This document shows positions 28,247 to 37,008 of a stretch of 64,000 nt of DNA, one piece after another. A program made the position numbers and the translations under genes. The DNA is from CAVXSP01 sp963724645 (lineage in GTDB: Bacteria > Acidobacteriota > Vicinamibacteria > Vicinamibacterales > SCN-69-37). Location of the stretch: positions 62,001 to 126,000 of the forward strand of contig CAVRVJ010000013.1 in assembly GCA_963724645.1 (NCBI GenBank), in the 5' to 3' direction. The first letter of the stretch is position 1. Every line of letters starts with the position of its first letter. The notes beneath the pieces are model-generated. The model made no database searches. It was not told the DNA's origin and saw nothing but the letters and a program-made list of their open reading frames with translations.

Positions 28247-28332
28247 CGGAAAGTCACTTGACTTGACGTGGTAGGTTGCGCCCGCGCTCTCGCGGGCGCG
28301 CCACGATACCACGTCAAGTCAAGTGCTTTCCG
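28247..28332. terminator. 86-nt perfect-type hairpin between convergent genes
   Basis: CGGAAAG and the 18 nt ACTTGACTTGACGTGGTA (28247-28273) pair with 28307-28332 over 26 of 27 positions, with one bulged base. A second, GC-rich hairpin (GCGCCCGCG / CGCGGGCGC) sits in the middle. It fills the gap between the sigma gene stop (28224) and the methylase stop (28336). A bidirectional terminator is the simplest reading, but the stem is far longer than needed and lacks T-runs. Confidence 0.6.
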
Positions 28333-28335
28333 GGA

Positions 28336-29169
28336 TTAGAGATTGCGTGTGGCAACAATTTCGCCGGCCGGCGTGCGGTCGCCCGTGCAACTGATGCGGC
28401 GAGGCGCATCGAGAAACGCCACCTTGTAGCTCAACCCGCGGTACAGCCGGGCGATTCGCGTCGTCGCCTGATTGACCAGCACGACAGGCCCCGGGTGGGT
28501 TGCGAACCACCGCGCCGCGCGCTCCTGATCCTCCCAGGAGAATCTGTGACTGGCGTACTGCGTGAACTCCACGTCATACGGTGGATCGGCGTAGACGAAA
28601 TCGTCTGGCCGCAGATCGAGTTCCTCGAAGTCCATCGACGTGAACTCCCAGGACGACAGCACCCTCGCATACGACGAGAAATCTTCTACGTAGCGGATCG
28701 CCTTGTAGCGGCCGAACGGGACATTGAATTGATCCTGCTGATTGAACCGGCAGAGCCCGTTGTAGCACGTCCGGTTCAAGTAATAGAAGAGGCCCGCCGC
28801 TTCCCGGCTGGCCGACTCGCCGGCCCTCAACAGCGCGTTGAACCGATCCCTCTGGCGATAGAAATGCCGCTCGTCGTTACGCAGCGGGATGTCGATGATC
28901 AGGCCGCGCTTGAGCCAGCGGTAAAACTCGATCAGATGAGGGTTCGAATCGTTGAGGAGCGCCTTGACGGGCCGCAGGCTGAGCGCGACCGAGAGGCCGC
29001 CACAAAACGGCTCGACCAGACGACGATGCCGATGGTCAACCCAGAGTGGCTGCAGGTGCGGCACTTGCCAGCGTTTTCCGCCGGCCCATTTGAGCGGCGG
29101 GCGTACAAGCGCACGTTCTGCCACAGCCGCGGTCATCCGCCGGTCAGTGTACCCGAGGCAGCCGGTCAT
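28336..29169 (-). CDS. Orphan DNA adenine methyltransferase, D12 (Dam/DpnM) class
   Basis: 277 residues. PPLKWAGGKRWQVPHL is the D12 N-terminal signature, LVEPFCGGLSVAL the SAM-binding motif I, and DFVYADPPYDVEFTQYASH the DPPY catalytic motif; GLFYYLNRTCYNGLCRFNQQ lies between them as in Dam. It methylates adenine N6, probably in a short palindrome. No restriction enzyme gene is next to it. The ATG at 29169 overlaps the stop of the phosphatase gene (ATGA), so the two are coupled; a later ATG at 29136 is also possible. Confidence 0.88.
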   Translation of the reverse strand: MTGCLGYTDRRMTAAVAERALVRPPLKWAGGKRWQVPHLQPLWVDHRHRRLVEPFCGGLSVALSLRPVKALLNDSNPHLIEFYRWLKRGLIIDIPLRNDERHFYRQRDRFNALLRAGESASREAAGLFYYLNRTCYNGLCRFNQQDQFNVPFGRYKAIRYVEDFSSYARVLSSWEFTSMDFEELDLRPDDFVYADPPYDVEFTQYASHRFSWEDQERAARWFATHPGPVVLVNQATTRIARLYRGLSYKVAFLDAPRRISCTGDRTPAGEIVATRNL

Positions 29170-29810
29170 AGTGGTTGTTCCACGTCCTCGGGAAGGTCGG
29201 GTCGCGGCCCTTCGCCGCCGACGAAGTGATCGACGTACGGCCCGCAGTCACGCTCCACGATGCGAATGACTGCGTCGTTGCCCTGGCGGATGCGCATGGT
29301 ATCCGCCGGCAACAAGGACAAGAGCACGCCCGCCAGTGCCCGGTTGATGAAGCCGTGGGCGACGATGGCTATCCGCTCTTCCGAGCCGCCAGGCATGTCG
29401 GCGAGGAAACTGCGAGCGCGGTTGGTGAGGTCGACGAAGTTCTCGCCGCCCGGCGATCGATAGTTGTAGCGATCGGCCTTCCACGCGGCCCAGTCGGCCG
29501 GCCACTTGTCCGCGAGGTCGGCATATCGCTCACCCGACCATTCCCCGGCGGACCATTCCTTGAGGCGATCGTCGAACGCCACGGCCGCCAGCGGGACCTC
29601 CGCCATCATGATCGCGATGGTCTCGCGCACGCGGCCCAGCGGCGATGCCATGACGGAGTCGACGCCCAACCGCGCAAGCAGACGAGCCGCGCGCCTGGCG
29701 TGCTCGCGGCCGAGTGGCGTGAGCCGCGAATCCAACTGGCCCTGCATCCGAGCGGCCGCATTCCATTCCGTTTCGCCGTGACGGACGAGATACCAGGTGC
29801 GCCGGATCAT
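29166..29810 (-). CDS. Histidine phosphatase (phosphoglycerate mutase-like)
   Basis: 214 residues. YLVRHGETEWNAAARMQGQL carries the phospho-accepting His and the RHG motif, ASPLGRVRETIAIM the second Arg, KEWSAGEWSG the acid segment and IAIVAHGFINRALAG the second catalytic His. Small-molecule phosphatase or alpha-ribazole-type members share this form; the substrate is not deducible. A TATTGT ends 8 nt before the ATG with no Shine-Dalgarno. First gene of a two-gene unit with the DNA methylase. Confidence 0.87.
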   Translation of the reverse strand: MIRRTWYLVRHGETEWNAAARMQGQLDSRLTPLGREHARRAARLLARLGVDSVMASPLGRVRETIAIMMAEVPLAAVAFDDRLKEWSAGEWSGERYADLADKWPADWAAWKADRYNYRSPGGENFVDLTNRARSFLADMPGGSEERIAIVAHGFINRALAGVLLSLLPADTMRIRQGNDAVIRIVERDCGPYVDHFVGGEGPRPDLPEDVEQPL

Positions 29811-29818
29811 GCGAGCCT

Positions 29819-29824
29819 ACAATA
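29819..29824 (-). promoter_or_regulatory. -10-like box for the phosphatase/methylase pair
   Basis: TATTGT on the minus strand, 8 nt from the ATG at 29810. It would place the transcript start within about two bases of the start codon. No convincing -35. Confidence 0.4.
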
Positions 29825-29925
29825 CCCGCACTCCCTCATTCATCGACAAGACTGTCCTGTCTCCACGCGGCAGCGCTACTATGAACGCCCCGTCCAACGG
29901 ATGATGGATGGCCAGGGAGAGGACG

Positions 29926-31524
29926 ATGGTCCGGACTCGATCGCTCGACGACCTGCTGCGCACCGCCGTCACGCGGCGCGGATTCGTTGCCGGCGGCCTG
30001 GCAATGGCAGTCATGCCCTACGCGCGTCTGCTGGCGCAGTCCTCTCGCGCGGCCGCGCCGACGCCGTTGAAACTCGGCACAACGCCCTTCACGCTGGGGA
30101 TCGCGTCGGGCGATCCGTCTCCCGACGGCATGGTCCTCTGGACGCGGCTGGCGCCCGAGCCGCTGAGCGGGGGCGGCATGCCGCCGGTGCCGGTCAGCGT
30201 GTTCTGGCAGGTGGCCACCGACGAGCGGATGGCGAACATCGTCGCGAGCGGCGCGGTACCTGCGTCGCCGCAATGGGCGCACTCCGTGCACGTCGAGGTG
30301 ACCGGCCTTCAGCCTGCCCGTTGGTACTGGTATCGGTTTCGCGCGGGCGGGCACGTGAGCGCGATCGGCCGAACGAGGACGTTTCCGCTTGTCACCACCG
30401 CGGCCGATCGCCTGCGCTTCGCCTTCGCCTCCTGTCAGCACTTCGAGACCGGGCTCTTCACGGCCTACCAGCATCTCGCGGCCGAGGATCTGGATCTCGT
30501 GTTCCATCTCGGCGACTACATTTACGAGGGCGAGGGCCGCGACAACCAGGTGCGCCGGCACGTGGGCCCGGAGCCGACGACCCTCGAGGAGTACCGGAAT
30601 CGCCACGCGCAGTACAAGACCGACGCGCACCTGCAGGCCGCGCACGCATCGTTTCCGTGGATCGTCACACCGGACGACCACGAGGTGGACAACAACTACG
30701 CCAACGACATTTCGGAGCACGACGACTCGCCGGTGGCGTTCCTGCTTCGCCGCGCCGCAGCGTATCACGCCTACTACGAGCACATGCCGCTGAGGCCCGC
30801 GTCCATTCCGCGCGGTCCGACCATGCGTCTGTATCGCTCGTTCAAGTACGGGACGCTGGCGTCGTTTCTCGTCCTTGACACGCGGCAGTACCGAACGGAC
30901 CAGCCGTGCAACGACGGGACGAAGGTGACGTGCGAAGGCACCTACAATCCGCGCGGCACCATCATGGGCGACGCGCAGGAACGCTGGCTCTTCAACAACC
31001 TCAGCGCGTCTCCCACTGAATGGAACGTCATCCCGCAGCAGGTGATGATGGCGCGCGTCGATCAGTTCCCGGGCGAGGAAAAGCGGTACTCGATGGACCA
31101 GTGGCCCGGATACGAGATGGAGCGCCGGCGCGTGATGGAATTCCTTCACAGGCGGCGGCCGAGGAATCCTGTGGTCCTCACGGGCGACATTCACAGCAAC
31201 TGGGTCAACGACCTCACGATCGACTCGAGCGATCCGAAGTCGCCGACGGTCGGCACCGAATTCGTGGGGACCTCCATTACGTCAGGCGGCGACGGCGTGG
31301 ACCTGACCGATCGCATCAAGGCGGTGCTCGCCGAAAATCCGTTCGTCAAGTTCCAGAGCGGACAGCGCGGCTACGTTCGCTGCGAAGTGACGCCGAAGAC
31401 CATGCGGGCGGACTACCAGGTCGTCGAGTACGTGTCGAGACCGGATGCGCCGAAGATCACCCGCGCGTCGTTTGTTGTCGAGAGCGGCAAACCGGGGGCG
31501 CAGGTGGACACGATCAACCGGTAA
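29926..31524 (+). CDS. phoD: Tat-exported alkaline phosphatase D (PhoD)
   Basis: 532 residues from the ATG at 29926, which has GGGAGAGG 5 nt upstream; an in-frame ATG at 29908 is the alternative. The Tat signal TRRGFVAGGLAMAVMP leads into the N-terminal Fn3-like domain (FTLGIASGDPSPDGMVLWTR) and then the metallophosphatase with DLVFHLGDYIYEGEG, VTPDDHEVDNNYANDISE and VVLTGDIHSNWVNDL as metal-binding motifs. It releases phosphate from phosphodiesters outside the cytoplasm and uses Ca/Fe in known members. Intact. Confidence 0.92.
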   Translation: MVRTRSLDDLLRTAVTRRGFVAGGLAMAVMPYARLLAQSSRAAAPTPLKLGTTPFTLGIASGDPSPDGMVLWTRLAPEPLSGGGMPPVPVSVFWQVATDERMANIVASGAVPASPQWAHSVHVEVTGLQPARWYWYRFRAGGHVSAIGRTRTFPLVTTAADRLRFAFASCQHFETGLFTAYQHLAAEDLDLVFHLGDYIYEGEGRDNQVRRHVGPEPTTLEEYRNRHAQYKTDAHLQAAHASFPWIVTPDDHEVDNNYANDISEHDDSPVAFLLRRAAAYHAYYEHMPLRPASIPRGPTMRLYRSFKYGTLASFLVLDTRQYRTDQPCNDGTKVTCEGTYNPRGTIMGDAQERWLFNNLSASPTEWNVIPQQVMMARVDQFPGEEKRYSMDQWPGYEMERRRVMEFLHRRRPRNPVVLTGDIHSNWVNDLTIDSSDPKSPTVGTEFVGTSITSGGDGVDLTDRIKAVLAENPFVKFQSGQRGYVRCEVTPKTMRADYQVVEYVSRPDAPKITRASFVVESGKPGAQVDTINR

Positions 31525-31628
31525 GGCACGAGCGCGCCGAGCGCAACCCAGATGTTTACTCAGGTCGGACCCCGAACGGAGCCGCGCCCTGCCGGATCGG
31601 ACACGACCGAGGATCAGGCAGGCTCCTG

Positions 31629-32294
31629 ATGCGATCCCTGGCCGCCCTCTCCGGTACGATCGGACCGGTCTTGTTCCTGGTGGTGCTGCTCGTGGAAGGC
31701 GCCGTTCGCCCAGCCTACCGGCCTCTGCACGACACAATCAGCGAACTGAGCCTCGGGCCACGCGGATGGATCCAGACCGCGAACTTCGTGGTTTTCGGCA
31801 TCCTCTTCATCGTCTTTGCACGCGGGCTCGAGGCCAGCCTCGACAACTCTCGTGCCGCGCGATTTGGTGGAGCGCTCCTGTCATTGATCGGTCTCGGCGT
31901 ACTCGGCTGCGGCCTGTTTCGAGCGGAACCCTGGCCGCCGTCGTCGATGAGTCCGACCGGCCTGTTGCACCTGGTGTGCGCGATGGTCCTGGTCTTTGGT
32001 CTCTTGCCCGTCGCGACGGCGGTGATGATGCGCGCATTCGTGGCCGACGGTCGCTGGCGCTCCATCGGACCGGTGACCGGTCTGACATCCTTCGTGACGC
32101 TGGCATTGCTCGTCGGCGGCCTCGCGCTCATGAGCCCACCCGGGCAGCCACCCCGAATCGGCAACGAGTACGCGGGCCTCATCCAGCGAATTGACGTCGC
32201 CGTGTTCCTTGCGTGGCAAGTGGCCGTCGCGCGGCGGATCGCGGGAAGTCAGACCCCAAGACGAACGTCGAGCCAGACACGAAGCGGCGAGTAG
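31629..32294 (+). CDS. DUF998 membrane protein
   Basis: 221 residues from ATG 31629; the continuous frame reaches further up only in antisense-like noise inside phoD. Six or so membrane helices: LSGTIGPVLFLVVLLVEGAV, IQTANFVVFGILFIVFARGL, LLSLIGLGVLGCGLF and LLHLVCAMVLVFGLLPVATA. YRPLHDTISELSLGPRGW between helices 1 and 2 is the DUF998 signature. Function unknown. Confidence 0.82.
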   Translation: MRSLAALSGTIGPVLFLVVLLVEGAVRPAYRPLHDTISELSLGPRGWIQTANFVVFGILFIVFARGLEASLDNSRAARFGGALLSLIGLGVLGCGLFRAEPWPPSSMSPTGLLHLVCAMVLVFGLLPVATAVMMRAFVADGRWRSIGPVTGLTSFVTLALLVGGLALMSPPGQPPRIGNEYAGLIQRIDVAVFLAWQVAVARRIAGSQTPRRTSSQTRSGE

Positions 32295-32330
32295 AAGCGA
32301 TCTTCACCAACGGCTCGCCATCGGTTGTTT

Positions 32331-32474
32331 CTAAGGGTGCGGTTGACACGCGACGTGCGTGTGCCGCTCGATCCTTTTCATCCTGTTCTTGTCGACGAAT
32401 CGGCGCTCCTTTGGAGCGATCGGCTTTCCGCACACGGCGCAATTGACGACCTTGGGCTTCCGAGAGAAGAGCAT
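32331..32474 (-). CDS. 47-residue Cys/His zinc-knuckle-like protein
   Basis: ATG at 32474 with GGAGGGCCT directly upstream. Sequence MLFSRKPKVVNCAVCGKPIA is followed by PKERRFVDKNRMKRIERHTH and VACQPHP. The C-x2-C plus His-x3-Cys spacing would bind one zinc. Very basic. It is encoded downstream of and in the same direction as the PQQ dehydrogenase (38 bp gap). Unknown function. Confidence 0.65.
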   Translation of the reverse strand: MLFSRKPKVVNCAVCGKPIAPKERRFVDKNRMKRIERHTHVACQPHP

Positions 32475-32511
32475 AGGCCCTCCGGTTTGGTTACATCGTT
32501 CGATCGAGTAT

Positions 32512-34824
32512 TCATCTCCGCGGCAGCGCAAAGGCAATCGCCCCGATCGGCGTGCCTTCTGCCAGAGTGGTCGCTGGAGCGTTCGGCAGAGGGGCACCCA
32601 CGATGATCGGGTTCTGCACGGCGGTGATCACCAGGTACTGTCGTCCCTTCGATTCATACATCACCGGCACGCCGCGCGAGATGCCCGCGAACGAGCCCAT
32701 CCACAGTACTTCCCTGTCATCTCGTCGTACGCGCGCAGCTTGCCGTCGCCGCCCGCGAGGAACACGAGACCGGTCTTCGTCGGAATGATGCCCGTTCGTA
32801 ACGCCAGGCCTCCGGTGTCGGCCGGGCCGCCGGCCGCGAGCGTCGGCGGATGGTCGCCTGTCGGTACCTGCCACATGATCTCGCCGGTGTTGAGATCGTA
32901 GGCCGTCAGCGTCGTGTACGGCGGCTTGGTTGCCGCCGCCATGACCGCGTACTCGCTCATGTAGCGCTCAGGCGGAACGTCGGACACGGCGTCCGGATAC
33001 GGAAGATTGCCGGCGTTGCCACCGGCGCCGGGATAGAACGGCCCCAAGCCGCGCGCAGGCAGGGCCGGCTGCGGCGCTCCGCCTCGTGCCACGACCGGCC
33101 CTGGCGGAAACGCCGGCGTCGCCGGGCCGCGGCCCGCACCGATGTTGCGTCCGCTGGGATTGGTCGTCGACAGGTACGCGATCACCGCCGTCAACTGGGC
33201 CGACGACAAGTCGGACACCGGCCGCATCAATCCCCGACCGCCCGTCACCACCGCGCGAATCGCATCGTCACTCAGCCGTGAGGTCACCCCGACAAGCGAT
33301 GCCGCACCGGGTACCACGCCCCGGAGGTCGGCGCCGTGACAAACCTGGCAGTTCTGCTGGTAGATCGTGAAGCCCTCCGAAGCTGCCGCGCCCGGCGCCG
33401 CCCCGCGGCCTGACGTCCCACGCTGTCGAACATCTTCGAGCCGGAGCAGCGAGAGCGCTTCCATGTTGAGGACAAAGACGATGCCTTTCGCAGGATCAGC
33501 GGCCGTCGTTCCCCAGTTGGACCCGCCCATGTTGCCCGGCATCGAAATCGAGTCCTCGCCGACGACGGTGGGAATGAAGAGCCCGCCCTGCGGCCCGGGC
33601 CCGACGTGCGCCTTGGCGATCCGCTCGCGCAGCGTCGTGTATTGCTCCGGAGTCAGCAGCCAGGGATTGACGTCGTCCACCGTAAACGTCTGCCGCCCGA
33701 ACGGCGCAGGCTTGGTCGGGTACGGTTGCGTCGGCCAGCTCTGCTCGCCCGGGGTCTTGCTCTGAGGCACGGGCCGTTCTTCGATCGGCCATAGCGGTTC
33801 GCCCGTGACCCGGTTGAAGACGTAGAGGAAGCCGGTCTTGCCGGCATGCGCGACGGCGTCGACCCGCTGCCCGTTGTGCCGCACGGTGACGAGCTGCGGC
33901 GCCGAGACGTTGTCGAGATCCCACAGGTCGTGGTGAATCGTTTGAAAATGCCAGAGGCGCGTGCCCGTCCGGGTATCGAGCGCGAGAATGCAATTCGCGA
34001 ACAGGTTCGCGCCGTGGCGGTCCGCGCCGTAGAAGTCGTAGGTTGCGGACCCGGTCGGAATGTAGATAATGCCCCGCTCCTCGTCGATCGACATGGAGCC
34101 CCAGTTGTTCGAGCCGCCCACGTACTTGTAAGCGTTCGGGCGGCCAGGTCTCGTAGCCGAAATCACCCGGCCGCGGCACGGTGTAGAACTGCCACACTTT
34201 CTTGCCGGTCACGACGTCGTACGCGCGGATGTCACCCGGCGGCGAGATGAATCCTTCGCCGGGCGCCGATCCCAGGATCAGCAGGTTCTTCCACACCTTG
34301 CCCGGGTTGTTCGATTGGACCGTGATGCCCGTGCCTTCCGCGCGCGCCAGGCCAGTGCGCAAATCGACGATGCCGTCGATCCCAAAGCTGGGAATCGACT
34401 TCCCCGTTCGCGCGTCGATGGCCTGAAGAAAGCTGTTGATCGAGAACAGGAGCCGTTTGTCCTTTCCGTCCTCGCTCTGCCAGTAATTGATCCCCCGGGC
34501 GTTGATGCCGGCCAGGCCCTCGTGGATCCAGATTTCCTTCCCGGTCGCGGCGTCGAGAGCGATGAGCGCGTTGTCGCGGCCCAAGGTGTACATGACGTCG
34601 TCGACGACGATTGGATTGAACAGGCTGGTCGCGTACGGATAGAACCAGGCGACCTGAAGCTGGTTGACGTTGGACTTGTTGATCTGATCCAGATTGAGGT
34701 ACTGCGAACTGGACGGCCCACCGAGGTTGTCCCACCACCACTTGTCGCTGCGATCGGCGGCCCAAACCGCGGCGCTGACAACAGCCAGCAGCACGATCGC
34801 GATGGCGGTGAATCGTCGTGTCAT
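32512..34824 (-). CDS. PQQ-dependent dehydrogenase with an inserted cytochrome c domain (frameshifted)
   Basis: Signal peptide (MTRRFTAIAIVLLAVVSAAV), then an eight-bladed quinoprotein propeller: DNALIALDAATGKEIWIHEG, NNWGSMSIDEERGIIYIPTG, LWHFQTIHHDLWDLDN and GKTGFLYVFNRVTGEPLWP. Between blades, about residues 480-560, lies a cytochrome c domain with GFTIYQQNCQVCHGADLRGV and a distal Met (GRGLMRPVSD). Propeller blades resume afterwards (YTTLTAYDLNTGEIMWQVPT). It should oxidise an alcohol or sugar in the periplasm and pass electrons to its own heme. Frame changes near 34150 and 32715 split it. The active-site Cys-Cys pair of alcohol dehydrogenases is not seen. Confidence 0.87.
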
Positions 34825-34917
34825 GGCCGCACACTCTAACACTTCGAAGGGCTCATGGGCCCCGGGCCGGTGCTTGCCCTACCGCGACAGCACCGAGCGA
34901 ATCGAACCGAACCCTTG

Positions 34918-34923
34918 TACAGT
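34918..34923 (+). promoter_or_regulatory. -10-like box ahead of the AraC gene
   Basis: TACAGT ends 6 nt before the ATG at 34930 and there is no Shine-Dalgarno, as at 12206 and 58450, suggesting a leaderless transcript. Confidence 0.4.
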
Positions 34924-34929
34924 CCTCTC

Positions 34930-35757
34930 ATGAGCCGTCACTCGGACGGCGGGCCGCCCTCCGCCACCACACCCCAGCACCGGGTCGGCGGCTACCACGA
35001 GTTCGCCCCACCGCCCGATCTGGCCGACGCGGTCGAGGCGCTGTGGACCCACGAGGCCGTCGGCGTTCAGGTGGCCGTGCACCGCGTGGTGCCCGACGCC
35101 GCCGTGAGCCTGTGCTTCATGGGCCTCCGCGCGCCCGACGGCGCCCCCGGCGCCGCGCGGCTGCGGGTGATCGGCCCCGTGATGGCGCCGCAGCTGTTCG
35201 CGCCTCCGATCGGCCACCGCATGGAGGCGCTGCGCGTGAAGCTCGAGTGGTGCCGCCCGCTCCTGGGCGTGGCGCCGTGGGAGCACGCGAACGCGGAGCC
35301 GCTCTACGCGGACGTCCGCCCGGACCTGGTCGAGCCGCTGGAAGCGCGCCTCATGGCGAGCCGCGCGCCCGCCGACACGCTCCGGCTCCTGGTGGCGTTC
35401 GCGCGCGAACGTCTCGCCCGGCACGACGCGGCCAGCGGGCTGCTGCTGGCGAGCATGGAATCGCTGCGGCGCGGCGCGGGCGCGATGCGCGTGAGGGAGC
35501 TGGCCCGCCGGTTAGACGTGAGCGAGCGGCACTTGCGGCGCCTCATGGTGGACGAAACCGGGATCGCGCCGCGCCACTTCGCGCGCATCCAGCGCTTCCA
35601 CGCGTTGCTGCGCGCCTCTGACCTGGCTCCGCGCCCGTCGTGGGCCGCGCTCGCCGCCCACTACGGCTACGCCGATCAGTCGCACCTGATCCGCGAGGTG
35701 CAGCATCTGGCCGGCGTGTCGCCCACCCGGCTCCACGAAGAGCGCGGCGCCGAGTAG
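34930..35757 (+). CDS. AraC-family transcriptional regulator
   Basis: 275 residues. The N-terminal sensor (YHEFAPPPDLADAVEALWTH, VHRVVPDAAVSLCFMG) is of the DUF6597 kind common in AraC regulators. The C-terminal DNA-binding domain has both helix-turn-helices: MRVRELARRLDVSERHLRRL and ALAAHYGYADQSHLIREVQH, ending GVSPTRLHEE. The adjacent convergent gene (6 bp between stops) is a candidate partner but there is no direct evidence of control. The gene is unbroken and visibly richer in G+C than its neighbours. Confidence 0.85.
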   Translation: MSRHSDGGPPSATTPQHRVGGYHEFAPPPDLADAVEALWTHEAVGVQVAVHRVVPDAAVSLCFMGLRAPDGAPGAARLRVIGPVMAPQLFAPPIGHRMEALRVKLEWCRPLLGVAPWEHANAEPLYADVRPDLVEPLEARLMASRAPADTLRLLVAFARERLARHDAASGLLLASMESLRRGAGAMRVRELARRLDVSERHLRRLMVDETGIAPRHFARIQRFHALLRASDLAPRPSWAALAAHYGYADQSHLIREVQHLAGVSPTRLHEERGAE

Positions 35758-35763
35758 CGCCCA

Positions 35764-36885
35764 CTAAGGGCTGACCGTGATGCCGTCGCGGTCGGGCAGG
35801 TCGGCCGTGATCGCCCACCCGCCGAACGTCTCACTCACCGCGAACCACAGCTCGTTGGGACCGCGCTTGAGCGGCAGGGCCAGCTCATCGAACAGCCCGA
35901 CGATGCCCAGGAAATCGGGGTCGTGGGTCCCGAAGCCGTCGTTGCCGGCGTAGAGCATCCGGCCGTTCAGGTAGACCCGCACGCGGTCGCTGAAGCCGAA
36001 CCGGACGGGCACGGTGCGCGCGCGGTCGGACGTGATCGTGACGGCCGCGACGACGGTGTTGCGTTCCTTGCCGTTCCCCGCGAGCCGCGCCAGGTTGGCG
36101 ATGCCGCGCTCCTCGATGCCGAGCGTGTCCCAGGTCGCGGGCCCGGGCACCGCCGCCAGGTCCGCCACGCCGGTCATCAGCGACTCGTCGAACGGCGTGG
36201 AGACGCGCCAGGTGCGCACGATGCCGGCGGGCGTGGAGTCGGGGACGGCGGGAGGCGGACCGGCGAGGGACGGCGCGCCCGCCGGCCGCACCACGAAGTT
36301 GGCGAACCGCGCGGCCCCGGGCCCCGCGATGACGCCCACCTCGCCGGCGCCCTCCGGGCCGCGCAGCCGCGGGATGACCTGCACCGCGCTGTCGCCGTCC
36401 ACGTACAGCTCGGCGCGGGTGCCCGACACCACGAGCTTCACGTGCATCCAGCGGTCGTACGTCCACCGCGCCGTGGCCTCCCAGGCGGGGCCGGCGTAGA
36501 TCTGCCAGGCGTACAGGCCGTGGAGCACCGGCGTGTACTGGGTGGCGTGCGGCTGGCCGCTCAGGTTCTGCCGCAGGTAGAACAGCTCGTAGTCGTCGTG
36601 CGTGGCGGCGCGGAACGCGATGCCGGGAAACCCCGACCCGTCACTGAAGGCGATGTCGAACTCGATGGTGCCGTTCTGGAAGCGGCTGCCCCGCAGCCAC
36701 GCGGCGCCTTCACGCAGCAGCAAGGCGGTGCGCCCGCGATAGGGCTCGACGCGCCACTCGGCGGCGTTGATGGCCCACGCGGAGGTGTCGAACGGCTGTT
36801 GGGCGCGCGCGGTGGCGGCGAGCGCCGCGACGGCCAGGGAGAGCAACGCGCCGAAGCGCGCGAGGCGGGTAGCGTTGGGTTTCAT
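35764..36885 (-). CDS. Exported LamG/DUF1080-like protein
   Basis: 373 residues with signal peptide (LARFGALLSLAVAALAATARAQQ). The first domain is a jelly roll of the 3-keto-disaccharide-hydrolase/LamG type: GSRFQNGTIEFDIAFSDGSG, GIAFRAATHDDYELFYLRQN, WMHVKLVVSGTRAELYVDGD. The second half, about residues 205-373, is another beta domain ending NELWFAVSETFGGWAITADL. It may bind or cleave a glycan outside the cell. No catalytic residues can be named. Intact and very GC-rich like the AraC gene beside it. Confidence 0.7.
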   Translation of the reverse strand: MKPNATRLARFGALLSLAVAALAATARAQQPFDTSAWAINAAEWRVEPYRGRTALLLREGAAWLRGSRFQNGTIEFDIAFSDGSGFPGIAFRAATHDDYELFYLRQNLSGQPHATQYTPVLHGLYAWQIYAGPAWEATARWTYDRWMHVKLVVSGTRAELYVDGDSAVQVIPRLRGPEGAGEVGVIAGPGAARFANFVVRPAGAPSLAGPPPAVPDSTPAGIVRTWRVSTPFDESLMTGVADLAAVPGPATWDTLGIEERGIANLARLAGNGKERNTVVAAVTITSDRARTVPVRFGFSDRVRVYLNGRMLYAGNDGFGTHDPDFLGIVGLFDELALPLKRGPNELWFAVSETFGGWAITADLPDRDGITVSP

Positions 36886-37008
36886 GCCCCTACGCTAGCC
36901 CGCCTCGTGCCGAAACGATTGGACGTTTCGGACATCACCCTGACGGGTCCGCCAGCGCCCTCACCGCGCCCGCGAGCGTCCGCACGTTCGCGCCGTCGCT
37001 CGCGTGGC

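Noticed and set aside
36935..37008. Short minus-strand frame MSHASDGANVRTLAG as a gene
   Set aside because: Only about 25 residues before a stop. It looks like the cut-off start of a regulator but cannot be assigned; mentioned only as a junction hint.
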